This document shows positions 14,710-23,686 of a DNA stretch of 61,723 bases, piece after piece. The notes under the pieces are model-generated. The model ran no database searches and was not told the DNA's origin. It worked only from the letters and a program-made list of their open reading frames with translations. The DNA lies in NCBI GenBank assembly GCA_947493495.1, contig CANLRN010000018.1, forward strand, positions 1 to 61,723. The letters are read 5' to 3'. The translations under genes and the position numbers were made by a program. Positions within the stretch are counted from its first letter, which is position 1, and the number at the start of each line of letters is the position of its first letter. Source of the stretch: an uncultured Aquimarina sp. (GTDB taxonomy: Bacteria; Bacteroidota; Bacteroidia; Flavobacteriales; Flavobacteriaceae).

Positions 14710-16677
14710 TTAATTAGCTTTTTTTATTGTTAGTACTGTATTGTTTTCAATATCGACTATTCGATTAAAAAACTCTTTTAAAGAAGGATAAAAATCTATT
14801 GGATAGTATGAAGAGAGTAGTTGTATATTATGCGTAATGATTAACTTATCTTCAGCTACTCTATAATTGATAGATAATTTCCCCATTTTATTGGGTAGCA
14901 TATAGCTTAAGTTTTCTGGGATATCAGAAAACGTATAGTTTTCAGGAATTTTAACCTCTACCGTGTAAAAATAAGAATCTTTGTATCCAAAATCTACAGG
15001 ATATGTACGCTCATTTAATTTAAACGGATTTTGCTTAAAAAAAGGAAAACTAAATGGGTATAAATACAGGATATTTTCTAACTCATCTATTTTATTCTCA
15101 TACTTTATATCTATAACTACAGGCTTGTCTAATTTTTCTTCATTCTGTATGATTATGCCTGTGACTGTAACATCTGTGTTACGATTTTTTATTTGTTCTA
15201 TATATTTTTGTTCATTAATTAGGTTTTTTCTCAGCGTGTGGCCATGATACCCTCCATAAGCATAGTTGGCACTTACATTTACCATTCCATCTTCCTGAAC
15301 ATTCATTTTTTCCGTAAAGTAATAGAAAGAACGCATATTAGGGTTAATGTCTATCCAAGAACTACCGTTTTTAAAATCTAATACTCTGCCGTATTGATTT
15401 AAACATCTAAATGGAATTTCTGCAAAGGGCAGTTTTTTTTCGGTAGCATCTAATAGATAAGTGGTGTCATCTATAGATAATTGAACAAGGATATAATTAA
15501 AATCGGTTAATACAGGATGAATTTTTGTGGCATATCCATTAGTTCTGGTAGATAATAATACGGGTAGTACAGTAAAACCTTGTTGTTTTAATATGTTGTG
15601 TAATAAAATATTAATATCTCCAACATTTCCCGTTTTGGTTTTTATTACTTTTTTGATATCGGTATCTCGATACAGATTATATTTTGTATTCCAAGTATAA
15701 TTAGCAATTATATGTTGGTAGATTTTTTTTGCTTTTTCTATGGAATTAGGAGAGGATTGAATGTCTTGTGGTAGTATATCTTTGACAGTATTTATTTTTT
15801 TTAATTGTTGTCCAATAGTATTTTCTTTTTTTAGTTCGTTATCTACATTTTCCCAAGTATCTGTATATTTTTTATTCGTTCCATCAAAACCTTTATATTC
15901 TTTTAGTTCATATTCTACACTAGAAAAATAATTTTTCTTGGCTGTCATATACTTTTCTTCCTGGAAAGCAGGAATATCTATCATCGTATACTTATTATGA
16001 GAGCAATCAGAATAACCGCCTCTAGCAACTTCTAGACAATTTTTTTTGATAGAAGAGTCCTCTGTATGCAATTTTAAAGGACCTTTTAATCGAATATTAT
16101 ATACATAGTTGCCTGGTAGATCCGATACATATTCACTATACATTTTTGGGATTTCGTCCTGAAATTCCCATCCGTTAAAATTGAAAATAAAAGGAGATTC
16201 TAATTGGTACGAATATCGAATCACACAACCAGGTTTGATATCTGGAAAAGTAAACCTAATGATATCAAAATGCTCACTATATTCTTCTGTATAGATATTA
16301 TCTTCAGAAATAGCTTTTCGTATAATTTCACCATTCTCTAGATTGTAAGTATAGGCAACAATATTTCTAGCTCTTTCTTTTTTGGTTTTATTCTTATAAA
16401 GAAATATTTCGACTTTTGCTTGGTCGTAGCCTTCTTTGTTTAGGATTTTAATTTTTCTTTCATAATCAGTTAGCAGATTATAATTCCCTCCATTCTCGAC
16501 TCTACTATAGCCTTTTTCATAGATATAAAAAGCATTAGCTGTACTATCTTTTGGATATGTAGTATTTTCGATATCCGCTGTACTTACAACCATACTTCTA
16601 TTGTTATAGTTTTTTTGAGTAAAACCAGATACACAGAAGAATAATATCAGCATCAGACCGGGTAATTTTTGTGTCAT
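14710..16677 (-). CDS. DUF3857 protein with inactive transglutaminase-like domain
   Basis: Encodes 655 residues with a signal peptide (about 1-20, ending GFTQK). The DUF3857 domain (about 50-220) contains the family's YEKGYSRVENGG and DIIRFTFPDIKPGCVIRYSY strands. The transglutaminase-like core (about 290-420) runs from AKKIYQHIIANYTWN to YLLDATEKKLPF. The usual GNCAD nucleophile site reads GNVGDIN and the usual His site reads FNYILV, so Cys and His are both missing and only Asp remains. A C-terminal beta domain follows. It is probably periplasmic or outer-membrane associated and likely binds rather than catalyses. This Cys-less form is, as I recall, common in flavobacteria. Confidence 0.8.
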   Translation of the reverse strand: MTQKLPGLMLILFFCVSGFTQKNYNNRSMVVSTADIENTTYPKDSTANAFYIYEKGYSRVENGGNYNLLTDYERKIKILNKEGYDQAKVEIFLYKNKTKKERARNIVAYTYNLENGEIIRKAISEDNIYTEEYSEHFDIIRFTFPDIKPGCVIRYSYQLESPFIFNFNGWEFQDEIPKMYSEYVSDLPGNYVYNIRLKGPLKLHTEDSSIKKNCLEVARGGYSDCSHNKYTMIDIPAFQEEKYMTAKKNYFSSVEYELKEYKGFDGTNKKYTDTWENVDNELKKENTIGQQLKKINTVKDILPQDIQSSPNSIEKAKKIYQHIIANYTWNTKYNLYRDTDIKKVIKTKTGNVGDINILLHNILKQQGFTVLPVLLSTRTNGYATKIHPVLTDFNYILVQLSIDDTTYLLDATEKKLPFAEIPFRCLNQYGRVLDFKNGSSWIDINPNMRSFYYFTEKMNVQEDGMVNVSANYAYGGYHGHTLRKNLINEQKYIEQIKNRNTDVTVTGIIIQNEEKLDKPVVIDIKYENKIDELENILYLYPFSFPFFKQNPFKLNERTYPVDFGYKDSYFYTVEVKIPENYTFSDIPENLSYMLPNKMGKLSINYRVAEDKLIITHNIQLLSSYYPIDFYPSLKEFFNRIVDIENNTVLTIKKAN

Positions 16678-16729
16678 ATAAAATGTAATAATATTGTATA
16701 TTCTTTTAGTATCATAATGATTAAAAATG

Positions 16730-18118
16730 TTACTCTAAGGAATTCGTTTTTTTGTTTATAGACATAATTTTTAATTTTTTATTACGCCTTATATAACTCT
16801 GAATAATATGTTGAGCATCTTTATTATGACTGATGTTCGTGATGATAGATCTTAAAATTTCGATAGTATTTAGTTGATGATTTAGGGAGAAATATCCGAT
16901 ACCCTGTAATTCTCCATTTTCTATAAGAACTACACTTTGTTCATCAATAGTTCTACCTCTATCGATTATTGCCATATTTTTGGTATCGAATGAATGTTCA
17001 TTAATAAGTTGTTGTACTTTATTGTTGTATGTAGTAACAGGTTCTTCGAGAATACAAGCACCGGAGCATTTTTTTATAGTGTAGTTAAAACAATTTGTTT
17101 TTCCAGTGTCTAGAGACATTAATTTTTGGCATAAATTGTATTTCTCTACCCATTGATGCATCAATGATTTGGCTTGTTGTCTATTCGTAAATGTGGTAAT
17201 CATATGTTTACGTTTATCTACTTTACTTGTTTTTAGATTGATATACCCATTTTCATCAATAAATTGATACAAAGCCTGATCATATTTGACTCTTTTTAGT
17301 GCTCTGTTATACTTTGGTTTGTTTAGTTTTATTTCTTCATTTTCTTTAAGTAAAGCCAGTAACTCACTTCCTGTTGCTTCGTAAGTCACTTGCGATACTT
17401 CTTTTTGTATGTTTTTTGATTTTCTATTATCATTAGTAAAGTGTTGTGTAAGTCGTTTTTTGATATTCTTACTTTTTCCGATGTATATGATCACACCATC
17501 TTCTCTATGAATATAATATACACCCGTCACAGAAGGCACTTCTTCAATCAGTTGTAGTAATTTATGATGTACTTGTTTTTTTGTTTCTGATTTTATTGTT
17601 TCGGTGATGATTGTTTTTTTTACATCTTTTGATAATAGTAATTTAAAAAGTTTTAGCGTTGCTTGTGCATCACCATTGGCTCGATGTCTGTCAGATAATG
17701 GAATCCCGAGATTACGCACTAATTTCCCTAAACTATAGGATTGCTGGTCGGGGAGTAGTTTTTGGGATAATTCTACGGTACATAAGGTTTCCCTTTTATA
17801 TTCAAAACCCAGTCTGGAGAATTCTGTTCGCAGGATTCTATAGTCAAAACTGGCATTATGAGCAACGATAATGCAATCAGTGGTTATATCTACAATTCTT
17901 TTTGCTATTTCATAAAACTTAGGCGCATTGGCAAGCATTTTGTTATTAATCCCAGTAAGGTTAACCACAAAGGGTTGTATTGCCCTTTCGGGGTTTACAA
18001 GACTGATAAATTGATCAAGTATCTGATGACCATCAAAGGTATATATAGCAATTTCGGTAATACCTTCTTCATTATATTTCCCTCCTGTAGTTTCTATATC
18101 TAAGACTGCATACATCAT
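16730..18118 (-). CDS. DnaQ-like 3'-5' exonuclease fused to GIY-YIG nuclease domain
   Basis: Encodes 462 residues. Residues 1-170 form a DEDDh exonuclease: YAVLDIETTGG (Asp and Glu of Exo I), HNASFDYRIL (Exo II) and HRANGDAQAT (Exo III His and Asp). Residues about 195-280 form a UvrC-type GIY-YIG nuclease: VTGVYYIHREDGVIIYIGKS, then KKRLTQHF and ELLALLKENEEIKLNKPKYN. The C-terminal part resembles Cho/UvrC-like flanking regions with a cysteine group (CFNYTIKKCSGAC). The combination suggests a role in DNA repair, removing strands after incision. Two consecutive ATGs give alternative starts differing by one residue. Confidence 0.88.
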   Translation of the reverse strand: MMYAVLDIETTGGKYNEEGITEIAIYTFDGHQILDQFISLVNPERAIQPFVVNLTGINNKMLANAPKFYEIAKRIVDITTDCIIVAHNASFDYRILRTEFSRLGFEYKRETLCTVELSQKLLPDQQSYSLGKLVRNLGIPLSDRHRANGDAQATLKLFKLLLSKDVKKTIITETIKSETKKQVHHKLLQLIEEVPSVTGVYYIHREDGVIIYIGKSKNIKKRLTQHFTNDNRKSKNIQKEVSQVTYEATGSELLALLKENEEIKLNKPKYNRALKRVKYDQALYQFIDENGYINLKTSKVDKRKHMITTFTNRQQAKSLMHQWVEKYNLCQKLMSLDTGKTNCFNYTIKKCSGACILEEPVTTYNNKVQQLINEHSFDTKNMAIIDRGRTIDEQSVVLIENGELQGIGYFSLNHQLNTIEILRSIITNISHNKDAQHIIQSYIRRNKKLKIMSINKKTNSLE

Positions 18119-18167
18119 TCGTTTTTGGCTGGGTGTTTTTATAGAGATTTTTTAATTATAACTCATT

Positions 18168-18833
18168 TTAGTGACTGTAATTTCTAACACCAAAGATAGC
18201 GCTTCCGATCCGTACCATAGTGCTACCACATTGGATAGCAATTTTATAATCTCCGCTCATGCCTATCGATAATGTCTTGATGGATGGAGTATTGATTTTT
18301 ACTTTTTCAAAAAAAGCACTTATTTTTTTAAATTCACTGTTTAGTTGCTCTTCGTTTTCTGTAAAAGTTGCCATACCCATTAAACCAGTAATGCTAATAT
18401 TAGATAAGTCTTTTATTTCTTCGGCAGCTAATAATTGAAGAGCGTCAGCTTGAGATAGGCCATATTTGTTTTCTTCTGTTGCAATTTTGATTTGCAATAG
18501 GCAATTAATTACCCTATTGTGTTTCTTTGCTTGTTTATTAATCTCTTTCAGCAGTTTATAACTATCCACGGCATGTATTGTATGTACATAGGGCGCCATA
18601 TATTTTACTTTATTGGTTTGTACATGGCCAATCATATGCCATTGGATGTCATTGGGTAATTCTTCCCATTTATGGGTCATTTCCTGGATCTTATTTTCGC
18701 CAAAAATACGCTGCCCTGATTGATAGGCCTCCATGATATCAGAAACAGGTTTAGTTTTAGAAACAGCTACAAGAGTAACGTCTTTTGGAAGTATTGTATG
18801 TAGGTATTGTAAGTTTTTTTCTATAGAACTCAT
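18168..18833 (-). CDS. YggS-family pyridoxal-phosphate homeostasis protein
   Basis: Encodes 221 residues, the usual size. The PLP lysine sits in LVAVSKTKPV (Lys27). Further family signatures are FGENKIQEMTHKWEELP, WHMIGHVQTNKVKYMAP, LLQIKIATEENKYGL, LMGMATFTEN, and the phosphate-binding LSIGMSGDYKIAIQCGSTMVRIGSAIFG at the C-terminus. Members carry and balance PLP and have no known catalytic reaction. It is the middle gene of a same-strand run with the exonuclease and DUF1015 genes. Confidence 0.92.
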   Translation of the reverse strand: MSSIEKNLQYLHTILPKDVTLVAVSKTKPVSDIMEAYQSGQRIFGENKIQEMTHKWEELPNDIQWHMIGHVQTNKVKYMAPYVHTIHAVDSYKLLKEINKQAKKHNRVINCLLQIKIATEENKYGLSQADALQLLAAEEIKDLSNISITGLMGMATFTENEEQLNSEFKKISAFFEKVKINTPSIKTLSIGMSGDYKIAIQCGSTMVRIGSAIFGVRNYSH

Positions 18834-18905
18834 AAGGTGTAAAGATACCCAAATTTAAATATTCAAGTTTATGATTATTTGATACTATTCATTAAGACTT
18901 TTTAG

Positions 18906-20150
18906 TTATGTATCGAACTCATAAATTGTGATTCCGCTTCTCATTTTAGGTTCTATATAGGTGCTTTTTGGAGGCATTTTTAAACCTTGATCAGCTATTC
19001 TCTTAATTTGTTCTACTGTAGCTGGATATAACCCAAAACCAATAGCAAATTCTCCTTGGTCTACTTTACTCTTTATCTGCATGATATTATTTTTACCATG
19101 CGAATATTCAATTCTATGATCTGTTCTTAGGTCTTTTATATCTAGAATAGGCTCTAATACTTTTTTATATAGAATCTGTGCGTCTAATTCTGATAAGGCG
19201 TCATTAAATTCGTACATGGTTTTTCTGAGATATAAAGAATAAAATTCTCCCTCCAGATACATGCTAAAATGATGTAATTTTGATGGTTTATAGACTTCAG
19301 AGCCTCTATTTTCTATTCTAAACCACTCATCTAATCGAATCAAGAATTCTTCCTTAGATAAGCCATTAAGATCTTTGATTAACCTATTGAATTCGTGTAC
19401 TTTTAGTTCAGACTCAGGTATCAAATAGCTCATAAAATAATGATATGCTTCTGTGTCTGATTTTTTTTTATTGTTAGAGATATTATCTCGAGACAGTAAA
19501 CAAGAAGAAGCACAACGGTGATGACCATCTGCGATGTAGATCGTTTCGATTTTGTTAAATGCAGACTGGATAGTTTGTATGTTGTCAGTATCGTTTATTT
19601 TCCATAAATAATGAATGTCTCTATTAGTAGTAGTAAACTCATATTCTGCACGCTCTTGTGTAACAGTATGTACTACAGCATTGATATTGTCATTATCTGG
19701 GTAGGTAAGCAGTACAGGTTCTGCATTGAAACCTACAGTTTTTAGGTATTTTTTAAACGTTTCTTCACGCTTTTTTAATGTGTTTTCATGTTTCTTGATA
19801 ACACCTTTTTCATAATCTAGAGTGCTAGCAGCAGCTATAATACCACAAAAAGTTTCTTTTTCGCGATTTATAATTTTATATACATAATAACTGGCATTTT
19901 TATCCTGAATAAAGATTTCTTCTTCCTTAAATTCTAGATATCTGTTACGGACTAATTTATAGCGCTCATCTCCAGATATGTCCTTATGATATCGATACCC
20001 TGGATTAACCACATGTAGAAAAGAATACGGATTATAATTCATCCTAGTGTCTCGTTCATCTTCTGTATAACTCTGATATGAACGCGAAGCTACTAGACTT
20101 ACCTTATCTCTTGTAGGTCGTACTGCTTTAAAAGGGAGAATTTTTGCCAT
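18906..20150 (-). CDS. DUF1015 family protein
   Basis: Encodes 414 residues covering the whole DUF1015 family. It shows the N-terminal PFKAVRPTRDKVSLVASRSY, the NPYSFLHVVNP motif, and the highly conserved IYIADGHHRCASS centre (near 205-217), with acidic and His residues that could bind a metal or phosphate. The C-terminus has GFGLYPATVEQIKRIAD and MPPKSTYIEPK. The biochemical role is not known; the gene often lies near serine or phosphoserine pathway genes in bacteria, none of which is seen here. Confidence 0.88.
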   Translation of the reverse strand: MAKILPFKAVRPTRDKVSLVASRSYQSYTEDERDTRMNYNPYSFLHVVNPGYRYHKDISGDERYKLVRNRYLEFKEEEIFIQDKNASYYVYKIINREKETFCGIIAAASTLDYEKGVIKKHENTLKKREETFKKYLKTVGFNAEPVLLTYPDNDNINAVVHTVTQERAEYEFTTTNRDIHYLWKINDTDNIQTIQSAFNKIETIYIADGHHRCASSCLLSRDNISNNKKKSDTEAYHYFMSYLIPESELKVHEFNRLIKDLNGLSKEEFLIRLDEWFRIENRGSEVYKPSKLHHFSMYLEGEFYSLYLRKTMYEFNDALSELDAQILYKKVLEPILDIKDLRTDHRIEYSHGKNNIMQIKSKVDQGEFAIGFGLYPATVEQIKRIADQGLKMPPKSTYIEPKMRSGITIYEFDT

Positions 20151-20572
20151 TAGTATTGGTTGTAAATGTGTTTTTTAAAGGTTCAATATTTTTTTTATTT
20201 CAAATTAAGCGTTTTTTTAAATTAAATTGGTCAGATCTTATCTATATTTTTCTACAATTAGTTCATATCTACAGTTAGAATGGTTATCGTTTTTAAACCC
20301 AGATTCATAATTTTTAGTGATGGGGAAATAGAAATCGATATTCTTGCAGAAGGCGTTACTTTTTCTAATCAGGGATAAAATGGAATAGAGAATCAATATT
20401 GTAACGTATATAGTAAACGTGACAATCATTTACTATAATAGTAAGGTGGCAATTTTTATTTGCCACCTTTTTTTATTCATCTTCTTTATGATATATCACC
20501 CCTTATTACAGTTTCATCAAAAAATCTTTCAAATTATTAAAATAGTCTATTTTACGACCAGATTAGTTAGGA
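20151..20572. other. Gene-poor gap with a possible small + strand transcript
   Basis: This gap of 422 bases lies between two - strand genes. A + strand reading frame at 20280-20378 would encode a 32-residue peptide starting MVIVFKPRF, and an intrinsic terminator oriented for + strand transcription follows at 20443-20474. A 63-codon frame on the - strand (20238-20429) is also open but has poor protein character. Neither is secure. Confidence 0.3.
20443..20474 (+). terminator. Intrinsic terminator oriented to the right
   Basis: AAGGTGGCAA (20443-20452) pairs perfectly with TTGCCACCTT (20460-20469), followed by a run of T to 20474. The T run is on the + strand only, although both neighbouring genes are on the - strand. 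Confidence 0.65.
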
Positions 20573-21718
20573 TTAACTTCCTAATAATTCTTTAAGTTTA
20601 TTTTCTAATTCAGGACCTCTAAGATTTTCATCGATAATGATTCCATTAGCGTCTATTAAGAAATTATAAGGGATCGATTGTATTTTATAAATCATAGCCA
20701 CTCTAGATTTATTACCCTCTAAGTCGCTTAAATTCGCCCAAGGGAGATTATCTTTTTCGATAGCTTTTAGCCAATTAGATTTATTGTTATCTAATGAAAC
20801 TCCTACAATTTCGAATCCTTTACTATTATACTTGTTATATGTTTTTAATAAAAACGGATGCTCTTTTATACAAGGCATACACCAAGAAGCCCAGAAATCT
20901 ACTAAGGTGTATTTTGCTTTTACGTCTGATATACTAACTTTTGTATTCTCGGTATTATGTAATTCAAAATCAATAAATGCGTCACCAATTTCTGGTTTTT
21001 CTGGAAGCGTAAGAAAATCATTAATCAGTTTTCCTTTTATAGAAGTTTTGATAGTATCCGATAAACCAGCATATAGTTGACTGATTTCTTTTCTATCCCA
21101 TGAATTAAGGTATACTTCTAATAAACTAACACTTATATATGAATTAGGCAAGTCTTTTATAAAGTCTTGCATTGCTTTTGTTGAAGCTACCTTAATTATT
21201 TGTAGTTGTTGTTGTACAGAATCCTGATTTTTTTCATTGACTTTTTTAGTTTGATAAAGCATTTGTATGCTACGATATGCTTTATCCAGACTATCTGTTC
21301 GTTTGGTCAATATATATTGTTCTTCTTGTGATTTTCCTGCTTTGATTATAGCAGTTTGCAGTTTTCCTTTTTCTGCTTGGATACTTATGTCTTGATTTTC
21401 TATCCAACTAAAAATATACCCATCTTGAAAATTACGTGTATGAAAAACCATATTAGTTGGTTCTTCTACTGATCCACGGAATTCAAATTTTTCTTTGATA
21501 ACAAAAGTAGAATCTACAGGTTTGTTATCTACATTACGATATATTTTAGTGCTATCAGCCATGTTTTTGATAGTACCTTGTATAAAATACTCATCGATTC
21601 CCCGCTTGGGAGTTGATGCTTCTGTAGAAGTAGTAGTCTTCTGATCATTTTTACACGATGCTAATAGAATACAGCACGTAAAGGTTATATATAGTTTATA
21701 ATTAAATTTTAAATTCAT
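20573..21718 (-). CDS. TlpA-like thioredoxin-fold lipoprotein with DUF4369 domain
   Basis: Encodes 381 residues. A lipoprotein signal ends ILLASCKND (Cys22). The N-terminal DUF4369 domain (about 40-140, YFIQGTIKNMADSTKIYRN) is typical of Bacteroidetes TlpA relatives. A helical linker precedes the thioredoxin domain (about 240-380): YTLVDFWASWCMPCIKE with redox pair CMPC, FEIVGVSLDNN, and the cis-proline loop IQSIPYNFLID. It likely reduces or maintains disulfides of envelope proteins. A decayed paralogue sits immediately upstream (21768-22052). Confidence 0.88.
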   Translation of the reverse strand: MNLKFNYKLYITFTCCILLASCKNDQKTTTSTEASTPKRGIDEYFIQGTIKNMADSTKIYRNVDNKPVDSTFVIKEKFEFRGSVEEPTNMVFHTRNFQDGYIFSWIENQDISIQAEKGKLQTAIIKAGKSQEEQYILTKRTDSLDKAYRSIQMLYQTKKVNEKNQDSVQQQLQIIKVASTKAMQDFIKDLPNSYISVSLLEVYLNSWDRKEISQLYAGLSDTIKTSIKGKLINDFLTLPEKPEIGDAFIDFELHNTENTKVSISDVKAKYTLVDFWASWCMPCIKEHPFLLKTYNKYNSKGFEIVGVSLDNNKSNWLKAIEKDNLPWANLSDLEGNKSRVAMIYKIQSIPYNFLIDANGIIIDENLRGPELENKLKELLGS

Positions 21719-21767
21719 AATGCGTAATTTTACTATTTAGTATTTTGTTTTTTCTTTTTAATAATTT

Positions 21768-22052
21768 TTAGTTAAACAATTCTGCAAGTTTATCTTTTAA
21801 GCCAAGACCTCTTAGCATTTTTGCTATTATTTTACCGTAATATGCACCCATGGTAGTTTGTCTTTTTCTATAGCAGCTAACCAATCTTTTTTAGTGACGT
21901 CCTCCAGAGATAGAGAAACAATTTCAAAACAGTTATCCTTATATTGATTATACATTTTTACTAATGTTAGATTTTTATTTTCTACACGGAACGTTACAAG
22001 ATGCTAAAAAACTAATTACTATTAAGATAATGATGGTAAAGTTGATTTTCAT
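21768..22052 (-). pseudogene. Remnant of a second TlpA-like lipoprotein gene
   Basis: Read on the - strand, an intact lipoprotein signal starts at the ATG at 22052 and ends SFLASCNVP, but the frame stops seven codons after the Cys. In another frame, a stretch containing MYNQYKDNCFEIVSLSLE and WLAAIEKDKLPWVH matches the thioredoxin domain of the neighbouring gene (YNKYNSKGFEIVGVSL, WLKAIEKDNLPWAN) and then stops. A third frame gives AKMLRGLGLKDKLAELF, like the paralogue's C-terminus RGPELENKLKELL. About 800 bases of DUF4369 and linker are missing, along with the cis-Pro part. It is a tandem duplicate in decay. Confidence 0.8.
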
Positions 22053-22063
22053 ATTATTTTTTG

Positions 22064-22690
22064 TTAGTTTTTTTGTATAAACTTAGTTGGATCTAAATAT
22101 CCTTCGGTTTTCTTAGCATAGCCACCACCAATATCCATAAAGATGTTATCTCTTATTTCTAGATGGAGATGTGCTAGATATTTCCCATCAGCATTGCCTA
22201 TCGCCCCGATTAGTTTTCCTTTTTTTATCAAGTCTCCTTTATTTACTTTGATGGTTTGGCAATGTGCATATACAGATTCATAATATTTTCCTTTATATTG
22301 ATGTATAATACGAATTACATTACCCCAACCACCTTTGATATCTTTAGCAAAAGAAACATACCCATTAGCTATAGAATAAATAGGATCTCCAAGATCAGAA
22401 TTGCCACCTCCATTACCATTCCAATCATCACCTAAGTGATTATTTTTTGTAAACTTCTGAGCATTATAATATCCCTTTGCATTGGGTTTGCCTAGAGGGA
22501 AATCAAATTTTTTGGCTATAAACTGTGGGTGTTGTGTAAATATAGAGTCGTAAGTAGCATATCTATCCTGAGTAAAAAAATTGGGATCTATTATGGATAC
22601 CGTATTTTTATACATAACTGCGGTATTCCTTTTTTCTTTACCAGAAAAAAATATAAAGGATAGTATAAAAATAGATATTACCTTTTTCAT
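22064..22690 (-). CDS. M23-family (LytM-type) peptidoglycan endopeptidase
   Basis: Encodes 208 residues with a short N-terminal signal (about 1-18). Zinc ligands are visible in HLGDDWNG (HxxxD) and AHLHLEI (HxH), with the supporting AHCQTIKV, where LytM proteins have YxHL. The domain strands GDPIYSIANGYVSFAKDIKGGWGN and GDLIKKGKLIGAIGNADGKY are typical. It cleaves peptide cross-bridges in the periplasm. All catalytic residues appear present, so it should be active. There is no LysM or other targeting domain. Confidence 0.88.
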   Translation of the reverse strand: MKKVISIFILSFIFFSGKEKRNTAVMYKNTVSIIDPNFFTQDRYATYDSIFTQHPQFIAKKFDFPLGKPNAKGYYNAQKFTKNNHLGDDWNGNGGGNSDLGDPIYSIANGYVSFAKDIKGGWGNVIRIIHQYKGKYYESVYAHCQTIKVNKGDLIKKGKLIGAIGNADGKYLAHLHLEIRDNIFMDIGGGYAKKTEGYLDPTKFIQKN

Positions 22691-22739
22691 TAACTGATAT
22701 TACTTTTTTTCATTACTCACGACTAGGATCATCATATAG

Positions 22740-23627
22740 TTATATAAACTGTTTAGCAACCTTTTCAGCCTTTTTATTTTCAGAATAGTCATAAAAGCCT
22801 TCATTGCTTTTTACGCCTAGTTTTCCTGCCATTACCATATTGACTAGGAGTGGGCAAGGAGCATATTTAGGGTTTTTAAACCCATCATACATTACATTTA
22901 GGATCGAAAGGCAAACATCCAGACCTATGAAATCTGCTAATTGTAGTGGTCCCATAGGATGCGCCATTCCTAATTTCATCACAGTATCAATCTCAGAAAC
23001 TCCTGCCACACCATTGTATAAGGTTTCGATAGACTCATTAATCATAGGCATTAAGATTCGATTTGCTACAAAACCTGGGTAATCATTTACTTCTACAGGA
23101 ACTTTACCTAATGTTTTAGAGACTTCCATGATAGTATTAGTCACCTCATCAGATGTATTGTACCCTCTGATAATCTCTACTAATCTCATGATAGGTACTG
23201 GATTCATAAAATGCATCCCGATGACCATCTCGGGTCTATTGGTTACAGCAGCTATTTGCGTGATAGAAATTGAAGAAGTATTTGTTGCCAAAATCGTATC
23301 TTCTGAGCAGGATTCACTTAATTCTTTAAAGATATTTAGTTTTAACGTTACATTTTCAGTAGCAGCCTCAATTACTAGACCGGCATATTCAACTCCTTCT
23401 TTTATAACAGTATGAGTAGAAATATTATCGAGTGTTTGAACTTTATCGGTCTCTGATATTTTTTCTTTGGCAATCATTCTATCCAAATTCTTGGTAATGG
23501 TAGCTAAACCTTTATCTAGAGCCTGCTGAGAAATATCAATTAATTGTACTTTAAAACCGTTTTGAGCAAATGTATGAGCAATACCGTTACCCATAGTTCC
23601 TGCACCAATTACTGCTATGTTTTTCAT
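22740..23627 (-). CDS. 3-hydroxybutyryl/3-hydroxyacyl-CoA dehydrogenase
   Basis: Encodes 295 residues, the normal size for stand-alone enzymes (Hbd/PaaH type). It oxidises (S)-3-hydroxyacyl-CoA with NAD. The Rossmann motif is IGAGTMGNGIAHTFA (5-19), followed by TNTSSISIT (Ser), GMHFMNPVPIMRLVEII with catalytic His, VEVNDYPGFVANRILMPMINE, and GVAGVSEIDTVMKLGMAHPMGPLQLAD. It could serve fatty-acid breakdown, butyrate or phenylacetate pathways; no neighbours decide. The Gfo/Idh/MocA gene is 59 bases upstream on the same strand. Confidence 0.92.
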   Translation of the reverse strand: MKNIAVIGAGTMGNGIAHTFAQNGFKVQLIDISQQALDKGLATITKNLDRMIAKEKISETDKVQTLDNISTHTVIKEGVEYAGLVIEAATENVTLKLNIFKELSESCSEDTILATNTSSISITQIAAVTNRPEMVIGMHFMNPVPIMRLVEIIRGYNTSDEVTNTIMEVSKTLGKVPVEVNDYPGFVANRILMPMINESIETLYNGVAGVSEIDTVMKLGMAHPMGPLQLADFIGLDVCLSILNVMYDGFKNPKYAPCPLLVNMVMAGKLGVKSNEGFYDYSENKKAEKVAKQFI

Positions 23628-23686
23628 TGTTTTATTTTATAATTTGTGTTTTTACGGCTAGCCATAAATGCACTATTTTATTGTAT

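Noticed and set aside
20238..20429. Possible 63-codon - strand gene
   Set aside because: Residue content looks like translated A/T-rich noncoding DNA and the opposite strand has better signals (frame plus terminator).
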